From Amycolatopsis nigrescens CSC17Ta-90 (GTDB lineage: Bacteria > Actinomycetota > Actinomycetes > Mycobacteriales > Pseudonocardiaceae): 64,000 bases of DNA. The position numbers were made by a program, and so were the translations under genes. Positions 17,034-24,858 of the stretch are shown one piece after another. The stretch is taken from the NCBI RefSeq assembly GCF_000384315.1, contig NZ_ARVW01000001.1:4526157-4590156 (forward strand). The letters are read 5' to 3'. Numbering within the stretch: position 1 is the stretch's first letter; every line of letters begins with the position of its first letter. The notes under the pieces were generated by a model. It worked only from the letters and a program-made list of their open reading frames with translations, made no database searches and was not told where the DNA came from.

Positions 17034-17951
17034 CTATGACGGTATCACGGTAGTACTCAGGTCGACGCCGGTCACCTTCGCCAGGTACCTGGCGATTTCG
17101 GACTGGTCCGGGTTCTCCTCGCCCAGATCGGCCAGTGCGGCCTGGCAGAACCGGACGCAGGCTCGCGACACCTCGGGCGCCAAGCCAAGTGACGTCGAGA
17201 GATCCAGTGCGGTGGTGATGTCCTTGACGGTCAACGGAAGTGAGAACCCGACCTGGAACCGCCCGTCCAGCACCTCCGGCCCGATCTTGACCTCGGTCGA
17301 TTGGTTGCGGCCGGTGGAGGAGTTGATGACCTCGAGCATGGTCCGCGGGTCCAGACCGAACTTGGTGCCGGTGGTGAGCACCTCGAGCGCCCCGACCAGG
17401 CCGATGGCCGACAGCAGGTTGTTGAGCGCCTTCAACGCGTGCGCGGACCCGGCGGGGCCGACGTGCGTCACCGACGTGCCCATCGCGCGCAGCAGCGGAA
17501 GGGCCCGCTCGTAGTCCTCGGCCGCCCCACCGGCCATGATCGTCAGCTCGGCCGTCGCGGCCTTGCGCGGACCGCCGGAGACCGGCGCATCCATCATCGC
17601 GATGCCGCGCTCCCCGAGCCGCTCGGCCAGCTCTTGGGTCGCGCGGGGTGCTGAAGATCCCATGTCGACGACCAGCGTGCCCGGCCACAGCCGCCCGGCG
17701 AAGCTCCCCGGATCGTCCGGATCGCCGAGCACCCGTTCGACGACAGTGCTGTTGGGCAGCATGAGGATCACTATGTCGGCGCCGGCACCGTCGAGCAGGC
17801 TCGGCACGGCCGTCACCCGCTCGTTCCGGGCGGCCGTGTCGATCGCGGCAGGGTCGGCGTCGTGGGCCGCGACCGGCACGGATCGCGCGAGATTGCGGAC
17901 CATGGGCTGCCCCATCGTGCCCAGTCCGATGAAGGTGACGGTGTCCGTCAT
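17034..17951 (-). CDS. NAD(P)-dependent beta-hydroxyacid dehydrogenase (3-hydroxyisobutyrate dehydrogenase family)
   Basis: 305 residues. The N-terminal Rossmann motif FIGLGTMGQPMVRNL, the substrate-binding DAPVSGGPRKA, the catalytic-Lys helix GSAHALKALNNLLSA and a cofactor loop VDMGSSAPRATQ are all present and in the family's usual order and length. The enzyme oxidises a beta-hydroxy acid or reduces a semialdehyde. It sits between the CMD protein and the GntR regulator and probably acts late in the catabolic route. Confidence 0.9.
   Translation of the reverse strand: MTDTVTFIGLGTMGQPMVRNLARSVPVAAHDADPAAIDTAARNERVTAVPSLLDGAGADIVILMLPNSTVVERVLGDPDDPGSFAGRLWPGTLVVDMGSSAPRATQELAERLGERGIAMMDAPVSGGPRKAATAELTIMAGGAAEDYERALPLLRAMGTSVTHVGPAGSAHALKALNNLLSAIGLVGALEVLTTGTKFGLDPRTMLEVINSSTGRNQSTEVKIGPEVLDGRFQVGFSLPLTVKDITTALDLSTSLGLAPEVSRACVRFCQAALADLGEENPDQSEIARYLAKVTGVDLSTTVIPS
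17038..17052 (-). promoter_or_regulatory. operator-like palindrome before the GntR gene
   Basis: Minus strand TACCGTGATACCGTC matches TACCGTAATACGGTA (14276-14290) at 12 of 15 positions. It overlaps the last codons of the dehydrogenase gene, 28 bp before the GntR start. Confidence 0.4.
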
Positions 17952-17981
17952 GGCTGCTTCCCTTCGTGGATGGCCGGTGAT

Positions 17982-18392
17982 TCAGCCATGGAAGGCGGCG
18001 ACGGTCGGTTCGAGACCGTCCGCGCCGACGACCTCGCGCCAGGCTTCGAAGCCGGCCTGGAAGGCCACGATTCCGGCCTCTGGCAGGGAAATCTCGATCG
18101 CTTCCAGGATCTCCCGCGGGGTCACGCCCAGGTCGAGGGCGACCTTGATGTGGCTCTGGATATGCCCCTTCGCGGCGCGCATCACGGTGAGGCTGACGAT
18201 GAAGATGAGCTCCTTCGTCCTGCGGTCCAGCGTCCGCTGGTCGAGATATGCGGCGCCGACGAGACCGTTGGCGGCCCGCAGCACGTCGAAGTCCTGCTTG
18301 GCCATCACCTTGTGGTAGTCGAGGACGTAGCCCCGTTCGCGCGCCATGTCGTCGATGTAGCCCTGCGGATCCTGATCAGCGGTCGCGGTCAT
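17982..18392 (-). CDS. carboxymuconolactone-decarboxylase-fold protein
   Basis: 136 residues, all-helical: a DRRTKELIFIVSLTVMRAAKGHIQSH core and LGVTPREILEAIEI match the CMD/AhpD fold. The Cys-x-x-Cys redox pair of AhpD is replaced by residues around MRAAKGHI, so a peroxidase role is unlikely; the His is kept, which suits a decarboxylase or hydrolase role. It has its own upstream A/T-rich promoter region (18409-18443) and precedes the dehydrogenase by 30 bp. Confidence 0.85.
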   Translation of the reverse strand: MTATADQDPQGYIDDMARERGYVLDYHKVMAKQDFDVLRAANGLVGAAYLDQRTLDRRTKELIFIVSLTVMRAAKGHIQSHIKVALDLGVTPREILEAIEISLPEAGIVAFQAGFEAWREVVGADGLEPTVAAFHG

Positions 18393-18408
18393 CCAGTACT
18401 CCGGTCGT

Positions 18409-18443
18409 CGACTATAACTATAATATCGTAATACAGCTAGTCG
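18409..18443 (-). promoter_or_regulatory. A/T-rich internal promoter with CGTAATAC core
   Basis: A CGACTA/TAGTCG inverted repeat (18409-18414, 18438-18443) flanks an A/T-rich segment unusual in this window; it contains CGTAATAC (18427-18434), the core of the operators at 14276 and 14309. On the minus strand TCGACT, 16 bp and TATAGT fit a promoter for the CMD-dehydrogenase-GntR genes. Confidence 0.4.
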
Positions 18444-18466
18444 ATACTACCGGAACTCGAGGCAGG

Positions 18467-18982
18467 CTAAGCGGCCGTGCCCTCGAGGTGCGCCTTGATC
18501 AGTTCCAGGCCGGGCTGGATGCGTGCCGGGTCTTCGACCGGGTGCGGGCCGGCCGGCTCGGTGTCCGGGACCAGCCGCTCGAACAGCCGGCAGAACAGGG
18601 TCGTTCCGTCGCCGAGGTCGAAGGTGGTGAAGGTGGCGATCGCGTGCATCGCCGGTGCCGGCGTGCCGTCGTCGAGCACGTCCCGGCCGACCACCGTCCA
18701 CAGCTTGCCGGGGACCCGCGCCACCACGGTGTAGAGCTTCGGCTTTTCGTTCAGCTCCGGCACGATGTTCTCGAGCAGCACGTCGCCGAGTTCGGCGGGG
18801 ACGGCCTCCGTGCCGCGTTGCACCTCGGTGCCCGACGCCATCGGCAGCCACTTCGGCAGGTTCGCCCAGGTGGTCACCCAGTCGTACACGACCTGCGCCG
18901 GGCGCTCGATGACGATGCGGTTCTCGACGAACCGGATGTTCAGGTTGTCCGGGATCTGGGGCACGTACAAGTCCGCTGACAT
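18467..18982 (-). CDS. SRPBCC (START/polyketide cyclase-like) family protein
   Basis: 171 residues from the ATG at 18982, preceded by AAAAGGAGAG. The helix-grip pattern is visible: RIVIERPAQVVYDWVTTWANL, a TVVARVPGKLWTVVGRD strand pair and a C-terminal long helix (LELIKAHLEG). Members bind hydrophobic ligands or act as cyclases/hydrolases. Position between the ring-cleaving dioxygenase and the CMD protein suggests a role in handling an intermediate. Confidence 0.8.
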   Translation of the reverse strand: MSADLYVPQIPDNLNIRFVENRIVIERPAQVVYDWVTTWANLPKWLPMASGTEVQRGTEAVPAELGDVLLENIVPELNEKPKLYTVVARVPGKLWTVVGRDVLDDGTPAPAMHAIATFTTFDLGDGTTLFCRLFERLVPDTEPAGPHPVEDPARIQPGLELIKAHLEGTAA

Positions 18983-19062
18983 GATCTCTCCTTTTCCGGT
19001 CAGGCGCGGGACCCCTGGTCTCGCTGCCTTCAATCCGCTTGATCGGCTTCCGTTGTCTCCCG

Positions 19063-19986
19063 CTATCCGGCGTGGTGCGCGCCGGTCATCAGCGCGGCGA
19101 GGTCCTCGGGATGCAGGAACGACGGCGGCGGTGGCGGGCCCCAGCTGAACAGGCCCTTGGCGCCGTCGAAGACCTCCGGGCTCCAGAGCTGGTCGTCGAT
19201 GATCGAGTCCATGTCGGAGTAGTACTCCGAGAAATTGCCCGCTGGGTCCTTGAGGTACCAGAAGAAGTTCGACCCAGCGTGGTGGCGCCCGAGGCCCCAG
19301 ACGTGCCGTTCCGGGTTGCCTTCGAGCATGGCGGTGGCGCCGCGGCCGACATCGTCGACGTCGTCCACCTGCCACGAGGTGTGGTGCAGGAAATTGACCG
19401 GGGCGCCAAGCACCAGCACGTTGTGGTGGTCGGTGGAACACCGCAGGAACGCGCCATGGCCCTTGATCTCGTCGGAAAGCTTGAAACCGAGGCCCTCGGT
19501 GAAGAAGCGGCGGGTGGCCGCGTAGTCCACCGAGCCCAGTACCGCGTGGCCGAGCTTGCGCGGCCGTACCGGGTCTTCGCGCAGTACGCCGGGAGCGCGC
19601 GTGCCTCGACGTTCGATGCGACCCGGCCCGTTGTACGGCGTCACCGGTGCGGCGGGTTGGGTCAGGCGGTCGGCGATCCGCACCACCGCGCGGAAGCCGG
19701 CGATCGGTTCCTCGGCGGCGACCGAGTCGGCGGTACGCACCACCGGCAGGTCGAGCTTGCGCAGCCGGGCGGCCACCCCGTCGAGATCGTCGGGATCGTC
19801 CGCGCCGACGACGATTTCGGTCAGTCGGCGGGAAGGTGCTCGTACCAGCCGCAGCTGGTCGCCACCGTCGCGTGTGGACAGCCAGCCGTCCGGCCGCGGT
19901 GCGAGCCCGAATTCGGTGTAGTAGTCGCGTGTCGCGGCCGGATCGGGTATGCCGATCGTGACCGAGGACAGTCGGTGCAAAGTCAT
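19063..19986 (-). CDS. type I extradiol (VOC-fold) dioxygenase
   Basis: 307 residues, two VOC modules (1-130 and 145-280). The second module holds the iron ligands expected for type I ring-cleavage enzymes: LGHAVLGSVDY (His), FLHHTSWQVDDVDD (His) and NFSEYYSDMD (Glu). Length and motif order fit 2,3-dihydroxybiphenyl or catechol 2,3-dioxygenases. It cleaves a catechol-like ring next to the hydroxyls; the actual diol is unknown. It is followed by the SRPBCC gene and preceded 29 bp upstream by the FAH-family gene. Confidence 0.9.
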   Translation of the reverse strand: MTLHRLSSVTIGIPDPAATRDYYTEFGLAPRPDGWLSTRDGGDQLRLVRAPSRRLTEIVVGADDPDDLDGVAARLRKLDLPVVRTADSVAAEEPIAGFRAVVRIADRLTQPAAPVTPYNGPGRIERRGTRAPGVLREDPVRPRKLGHAVLGSVDYAATRRFFTEGLGFKLSDEIKGHGAFLRCSTDHHNVLVLGAPVNFLHHTSWQVDDVDDVGRGATAMLEGNPERHVWGLGRHHAGSNFFWYLKDPAGNFSEYYSDMDSIIDDQLWSPEVFDGAKGLFSWGPPPPPSFLHPEDLAALMTGAHHAG

Positions 19987-20015
19987 CGATGCCTCCTGGA
20001 AATTCGCGGACGGGT

Positions 20016-20867
20016 TCAGTACCCGGCGACCATCAGGTGGCGCATCTCGCCGACGCCACGCACGTAACTCACCAGTTCGTCACCAGGGCGGAGGAACCGT
20101 TCCGGTGTGCGTCCGAGTCCGACCCCGGCGGGGGTGCCGGTGAAGATGACATCACCCGGCAGCAGCGGAGTGATCGCCGACAGCCGCGCGATCAGTTCGG
20201 GCACCGGGAAGACCATGTCGGAAGTTCTGCCCTTCTGCAGCTGCTCGCCGTTGATCAGGCAGCCCAGTTCCAGATCGTCGGGGTCGTCGAACTCGTCCGG
20301 GGTGACCAGCACCGGCCCGATCGGCCCGAAGCCCGGGTAGGACTTGGCCATGCTGAACTGGGGCGCCGGGCCCACCCGCTGCCGGTCGCGCTCCGAGATG
20401 TCCTGGCCCACCGAGACGCCCGCGATGTAGCGCCACGCGTCCAGGGCGGCGATGCGATGCGCCGTGCGGCCGAGTACCACGACCAGCTCGACCTCCCAGT
20501 CCACTTTGCCCGGTGGCAGGGCGATCGTCGCGTGCGGACCGGTCAGCGAGGTCACGAACTTGGTGAACACCGGCGGCTCCTCGGGCACCGCGAACGACGA
20601 TTCCGCGGCGTGGTCGGCGTAGTTGAGGCCGATGGCGAAGACCTGCCGGGGGTTCGGGGCCGGGTTGCCGAACGCCGTCGCCGGAACGTCCGACAGCGGC
20701 GTGCCCTCCTCGGCAACGGTCGCGCAGAACTCGAGCAGTTCGTCCCAGCGCTGGTAGGCGTCCTGGATGCCGGGGCCGAACCGTCCGCGGCTGGCGCGCG
20801 CGAGGTCGATCACCGTGTCGGACGCGGTGATCAGCGACAACCGGTCTGAGATCGTGGCGAAACGCAT
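20016..20867 (-). CDS. fumarylacetoacetate-hydrolase-family protein
   Basis: 283 residues from the ATG at 20867, with CAGGAG 8 nt upstream; an ATG at 20906 that overlaps the amidohydrolase stop is an alternative. FAH features: FAIGLNYADHA, the metal Glu pair in WEVELVVVLG, ISERDRQ, and the C-terminal PGDVIFTGTPAGVG. Family members hydrolyse acylpyruvates or decarboxylate/hydrate 2-oxo-dienoates made by extradiol cleavage, which fits the neighbouring dioxygenase. Confidence 0.9.
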   Translation of the reverse strand: MRFATISDRLSLITASDTVIDLARASRGRFGPGIQDAYQRWDELLEFCATVAEEGTPLSDVPATAFGNPAPNPRQVFAIGLNYADHAAESSFAVPEEPPVFTKFVTSLTGPHATIALPPGKVDWEVELVVVLGRTAHRIAALDAWRYIAGVSVGQDISERDRQRVGPAPQFSMAKSYPGFGPIGPVLVTPDEFDDPDDLELGCLINGEQLQKGRTSDMVFPVPELIARLSAITPLLPGDVIFTGTPAGVGLGRTPERFLRPGDELVSYVRGVGEMRHLMVAGY

Positions 20868-20902
20868 GGCGTGGACTCCTGACTGGGCTGGGTATGGACG
20901 TG

Positions 20903-22351
20903 TCATCGCTTCGACGCGGGGGCACCGCGCGTGGCCGCTGACCGGTAGTCGGTGTAGGTGTAGGGGTTGTCGAGGACCTTGGTATCGGGGATCTCCGGGT
21001 TCATGCCCTCGCGCCAGGCCCGCTCACCGAGCTCGGCGCGCAGGTGGTCGACCGTTGCCTCGACCGCACGACGTGCACCGGCCAGGTCGACACCGATGAG
21101 GCGACCCGCGCGCTTCACGATCCGGCCGTCGACCAGGACCGTGTCCACATCAGCGCGCTGAGCGTGCAGTGCGACGTGTCCGTGCGGGTTCAGCAGCGGC
21201 ATCATCGCCGGCGAGTCGTCGTTGCGGACGAGCACGAGGTCCGCTTTCTTGCCGACCTCCACACTGCCGATCTCGCTGTCCCGCCCGAGCGCCCGCGCTC
21301 CACCCCGCGTGGCCCACTCGACGACCTGATCGGCATGCAGGGAGACATGGGTGACGGTCTCACCGCGAGCGTGCGCCACCAGGTGCTCGTAGGCGCGATC
21401 GGCACCCAGCGTCGAGCGCATGGCGGAGAACAGGTCGCCGCTGCCGAGCACACAGCTGTCTTGCGACAGCGACACCGGGATGCCGTGGGCTCGCAGGGCG
21501 GCCGTCGCGGGATAGCCCTGCCCGGCGTTCTGCTCGCTTTCCGCGGCCACCGACACCGATCCGCCGGTCGCCGCGATTCGGGCGTAGGAGTCTGCGGAGA
21601 ACGTCGAGGCGTGCACGTACACCGTCCTGGCTTCGCCGTAGCCGTGCTCGTGGATCAGTCGCACGGCGTCGTCGCCCGTCGCGCCCCGGACTCCGGCGTG
21701 CGTGGTTACCGCCAGGTCGAGCTCCCTGGCCACCTCGAAAGCCGGCTGCTCGGGAAAGCTCGGATCGCCGGTGACGTCGAAGGCGATCTGGAAGCCCTCG
21801 AGATCGCCGGACCGACGATCGAAGAACTTGCGGAACTCGGGGGTACCAGTCCAGTTCGCGGGTGCGTCCTGGATGTTGCCGTAGGCCAGCACGAACTTCC
21901 CCGGCACCGAGGCGAGCGCATCGACCGCGGCCTCGGCATGGTCGATCGTCTGCAGCCCGTGCGACCAGTCCACGCTGGTGGTGACCCCGGCGTCGATCGC
22001 CTCCAGTGCGCCGAGGAGGTTCCCGGCGTGGATGTCCGCTGGCCGGAACTTCTTGCCCCAGTTCAGGTAGTACCACACGAAGTACTGCGTGAGCGTCCAG
22101 TCGGCACCGTAGCCGCGGGTCGTGGTCTGCCACAGGTGCCGGTGGGTGTCGACCATCCCGGGCATCACGACGCCGCCGCGGGCGTCGATCTCGTCGGCGC
22201 CGTCGGGAACGACGAGGTCGACACCGATGGCGGCGATCCGGCCGTCGACCACGAGCACGTCGTGGCCTTCGAGAACGGTGCGGCCGGAATCCATGGTGAG
22301 AACCGCCCCGCCACGGAGAACGGTCGGACGTCGAAGGTCGTTCGCGGGCAT
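20903..22351 (-). CDS. metal-dependent amidohydrolase (chlorohydrolase/deaminase-like)
   Basis: 482 residues from the ATG at 22351 (GAGGAG 6 nt upstream). Amidohydrolase signature: GGVVMPGMVDTHRHLWQ, TTHAGVRG (third His), VYVHASTF (fourth His) and LSQDSCVLGSG (Asp). The closing barrel strand and a 'GSVEVGKKADLVLVRND' type segment match ATZ/TRZ-like deaminases that hydrolyse C-N or C-Cl bonds of heterocycles. It is first in the operon running to the GntR gene at 16315 and is divergent from a second GntR gene. Confidence 0.9.
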   Translation of the reverse strand: MPANDLRRPTVLRGGAVLTMDSGRTVLEGHDVLVVDGRIAAIGVDLVVPDGADEIDARGGVVMPGMVDTHRHLWQTTTRGYGADWTLTQYFVWYYLNWGKKFRPADIHAGNLLGALEAIDAGVTTSVDWSHGLQTIDHAEAAVDALASVPGKFVLAYGNIQDAPANWTGTPEFRKFFDRRSGDLEGFQIAFDVTGDPSFPEQPAFEVARELDLAVTTHAGVRGATGDDAVRLIHEHGYGEARTVYVHASTFSADSYARIAATGGSVSVAAESEQNAGQGYPATAALRAHGIPVSLSQDSCVLGSGDLFSAMRSTLGADRAYEHLVAHARGETVTHVSLHADQVVEWATRGGARALGRDSEIGSVEVGKKADLVLVRNDDSPAMMPLLNPHGHVALHAQRADVDTVLVDGRIVKRAGRLIGVDLAGARRAVEATVDHLRAELGERAWREGMNPEIPDTKVLDNPYTYTDYRSAATRGAPASKR

Positions 22352-22397
22352 CAATGACTCCTCGTTCGGCTGGCGGGTCTTACTGGAGGCAAATTCG

Positions 22398-22426
22398 AAA
22401 CTAGACCGAAACTTTCGAAAGTTCAA
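22398..22426 (-). promoter_or_regulatory. amidohydrolase-operon promoter with embedded palindrome
   Basis: On the minus strand TTGAAC (22426-22421), 17-bp spacer, TAGTTT (22403-22398). The perfect 14-bp palindrome AACTTTCGAAAGTT (22410-22423) overlaps the -35 and the spacer, so a bound protein would block polymerase. The divergent GntR protein is the expected ligand-controlled repressor. Confidence 0.6.
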
Positions 22427-22455
22427 GCAGAATTCGTAAGATGCTAGGGTGTGGC

Positions 22456-23148
22456 ATGACCAAGAGAGGCGGGGCGACCCGCACCGACGGCATCCACCAG
22501 GCCCTGCGCGCCGACATCCTGGCCGCGCGGCTGGTGCCGGGCGAACGGCTCAAGTTCCCGGACCTGGCCGACCGCTACAAAGTGAGCGTCGGCGCTACCC
22601 GCGAGGCGCTGACGAGACTGGTCGCCGAAGGGCTGGTGGTGGCCAGGCCGCGTCAGGGCTACCTGGTCCGGCCGCTGTCCCATCAGGATCTGGCCGAGCT
22701 GACGCAGGCTCGGGTGGAGATCGAATCCCTGGTACTGGGGCTGTCGGTGCGGGAAGGCGACACGCGCTGGGAGGCCGATGCCGTTGCCGCGCACCACCTT
22801 CTGGAACGCACGCCGTACCGTGACCCGGCGGATCCGGACCACCTGTCCGACGAGTGGTCGCAGGCGCACGCGGCCTTCCACCACGCACTGCTGGCCGGTT
22901 GCGACAACCAGCGGCTGCTCGACGCGGCGCGGTCGTTGCGGCAGGAGGCCGAGCTGTACCGGCAGTGGTCGGTATCGATCGGCAACGAACCCGGCCGCGA
23001 CGTCGCAGCCGAGCATCGAGCGCTGCTCGACGCCGTTCTCGCACGCGATGCCGACCACGCGCAGGAACTGCTGCGCGACCACATCGCACATACCGCCCAG
23101 CTGCTGATCAGCTGCGCACCCGATCAACCCAACCAGCCCGGTGAGTGA
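22456..23148 (+). CDS. GntR-family regulator with FCD domain
   Basis: 230 residues from the ATG at 22456; TAGGGT (22445-22450) lies 5 nt before it and there is no Shine-Dalgarno, suggesting a leaderless transcript. ATG 22441 would also be in frame. Winged helix: GIHQALRADILAARLVPGE, VSVGATREALTRLVAEGLV. FCD domain: ARVEIESLVLGLSV, AHAAFHHALLAGCDNQRLL and AEHRALLDAV with the His/Asp pattern of metal-binding FCD proteins. It probably represses the divergent amidohydrolase operon through AACTTTCGAAAGTT. Confidence 0.88.
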   Translation: MTKRGGATRTDGIHQALRADILAARLVPGERLKFPDLADRYKVSVGATREALTRLVAEGLVVARPRQGYLVRPLSHQDLAELTQARVEIESLVLGLSVREGDTRWEADAVAAHHLLERTPYRDPADPDHLSDEWSQAHAAFHHALLAGCDNQRLLDAARSLRQEAELYRQWSVSIGNEPGRDVAAEHRALLDAVLARDADHAQELLRDHIAHTAQLLISCAPDQPNQPGE

Positions 23149-23186
23149 GCCGGAGCGGTGCTGTCGCGGAACGCCGGGCGGTGTGC

Positions 23187-23606
23187 TCAGTCGGATGCGA
23201 GGAGCTCGGCCAGCCGCTGGGTGTCTTCGAGGTAGCGTTCGTAGGGAAAGCCGGCCGCGACGAGCCCGGCGCGGAACTCGTCGTAGAGCGGCTTTCCGGC
23301 GGCGTGGAAGGCTTTCCGGCCGGTATCGGTGAGGCGGACCAGCCGCCGCCGCGCGTGTTCGGGGTCGATGGTGATCTGCACCAGGCCGTCCGCTTCGAGT
23401 GGTCGCAGTGCCCGGCTGATCGCCGGGTCGGAGACCGACAGCGCCTGCGCGAGCCGATGCTGTGTCGCCGGCTCGATGTCCTCCAGCGTGCCCAGCAGGC
23501 GTATCTGGCTGTAGGTCAAGCCGTCGAGGTCGTCGGTGCGCCGCCGGGCCGCCTCGCCCAGCAGCATGACCACGCGGTGCAGCAGATCTGCGAGTCCGTC
23601 ATCCAC
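23187..23606 (-). CDS. MarR-family transcriptional regulator
   Basis: 139 residues from a GTG at 23606; TAGGCT lies 6 nt upstream, so this too may be leaderless. Winged helix core: LTYSQIRLLGTLEDI, TQHRLAQALSVSDPAISRALRPLEADGLV and the wing DPEHARRRLVRLTDTGR. It is divergent from a two-gene membrane-protein unit whose promoter spacer holds the palindrome AGTTAATATTAACT, the likely binding site. Confidence 0.9.
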   Translation of the reverse strand: MDDGLADLLHRVVMLLGEAARRRTDDLDGLTYSQIRLLGTLEDIEPATQHRLAQALSVSDPAISRALRPLEADGLVQITIDPEHARRRLVRLTDTGRKAFHAAGKPLYDEFRAGLVAAGFPYERYLEDTQRLAELLASD

Positions 23607-23626
23607 GGCAGCAGCCTAGCAGAGTG

Positions 23627-23655
23627 TTGACTAGTTAATATTAACTGGGTAAGAC
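23627..23655 (+). promoter_or_regulatory. MarR-controlled leaderless promoter
   Basis: TTGACT (23627-23632), 17-bp spacer, TAAGAC (23650-23655), then 7 nt to the ATG at 23663. The first 14 bp of the spacer are the perfect palindrome AGTTAATATTAACT (23633-23646), placed to block polymerase when bound. Confidence 0.65.
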
Positions 23656-23662
23656 TGATGTC

Positions 23663-24187
23663 ATGGACACCTTCTCCTACCTCGCCCAGTCCGCCTTCCC
23701 TCTGGTCTGGATCCTGGTGCCGGCCATCGGCGCCTTCGTGCGGGCCCGCCACGCCGCGTCGCCCCAAGAACGGCTGGAGATCTGGCAGCGCTGGTGGGCC
23801 ATCGGCGCCTTCGGCTGCGGCAGTCTGTGGATGACTGTCGCGTTCCTCGCCTTCCCGGACGTCATGTCCACGGCGATCGGCTTCGACCGGACGCCCTTCA
23901 TGTTCGAAATCGCCTTCGCCAACCTCGGGCTGGCCGTCATGGGCTTCCGGGCCGCCTCGGCATCCGCGCGCGAGCGCATCACCATCGGGCTCGGCGGCGG
24001 GATGTTCCTCTGGGGAGCCGCGATCGGCCACGTCTACCAGTGGTTCGCAGGCGGTGACCACGCCCCCGGCAACACCGGCGGAGTTCTCGTCAACGACCTC
24101 CTGATCCCGGCGGTCATGATCATCCTGGCGGTGCGATCCCGGCGACTGGCGGCAACGCCCCGGCCGGCCGTGGAAATCGCCGCCTGA
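23663..24187 (+). CDS. four-helix membrane protein (DUF6790-like)
   Basis: 174 residues with four hydrophobic segments (about 8-25, 47-66, 78-97, 108-127 and a further one near 140-158). MDTFSYLAQSAFPLVWILVP and RRRRLAATPRP-like basic tail give an inside C-terminus. The pattern resembles DUF6790 membrane proteins of unknown role. It starts at the end of a leaderless MarR-type promoter and is followed after 23 bp by the TMEM175-like gene. Confidence 0.75.
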   Translation: MDTFSYLAQSAFPLVWILVPAIGAFVRARHAASPQERLEIWQRWWAIGAFGCGSLWMTVAFLAFPDVMSTAIGFDRTPFMFEIAFANLGLAVMGFRAASASARERITIGLGGGMFLWGAAIGHVYQWFAGGDHAPGNTGGVLVNDLLIPAVMIILAVRSRRLAATPRPAVEIAA

Positions 24188-24210
24188 CACCGAAGGAGCT
24201 GTTCTTCACC

Positions 24211-24858
24211 ATGGCGACTCATACCAGCCACAAACCCGACGACGAGCTCGGCGAGGCGCGAGCGGTCGCCGCCGAGCGGCTCACCATGTTCATCGACGCG
24301 GCGATCGCGATCGCGCTCACCTTGCTGGCGCTGGATCTGCCCGTTCCCGCCGGCGACACCGCCGACGCCATGCTGAGTTCGGTGTTGGCCCACGGCAAGG
24401 AGTACCTGGCCTTCGCGCTCAGCTTCGTGGTGATCGCCGCCCACTGGCGTGCCCATCACGAGATCTTCCAGTACGTCCACTCGCTGAGCGGCCGATTGAC
24501 CAGCCTCACCCTGGCCTGGCTGTTCATCCAGGTCCTGATGCCGTTCGCGACCAGGGTGATCACCGCCGACGGCGACTTCCCGCCGCGGTTCAGCCTGTAC
24601 GCGATCGTGCAGGTACTGGCGTCCGCGACCTTCGCGCTGATCATCCGGGAGATCCGACGCGAACACCTGTACCGCACGGACGTCCCGCCCCGGGTGTTCG
24701 CCGAGAGCCTGGTGCGCAGCATCTGCCTGGCCGCGGTGTTCGGGATGTCCATTCCCGTCGCGTTCCTGACCACGAGCACCGGCGCGTACCTCTGCTGGCT
24801 CGCGGCGCCGCTCGTGCTCGCCGTCGCCCGCCGCATCCAGGGCCGCGCCGCCCGCTGA
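24211..24858 (+). CDS. TMEM175/DUF1211-family membrane protein
   Basis: 215 residues, about six membrane segments. The signature first helix reads ERLTMFIDAAIAIALTLLAL, and HWRAHHEIFQYV follows the third helix as in bacterial TMEM175 proteins, which form potassium channels. The canonical F-S-D triplet of helix 1 is F-I-D here, so channel behaviour may differ. It is second in the MarR-controlled unit. Channel function is a family inference. Confidence 0.85.
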   Translation: MATHTSHKPDDELGEARAVAAERLTMFIDAAIAIALTLLALDLPVPAGDTADAMLSSVLAHGKEYLAFALSFVVIAAHWRAHHEIFQYVHSLSGRLTSLTLAWLFIQVLMPFATRVITADGDFPPRFSLYAIVQVLASATFALIIREIRREHLYRTDVPPRVFAESLVRSICLAAVFGMSIPVAFLTTSTGAYLCWLAAPLVLAVARRIQGRAAR

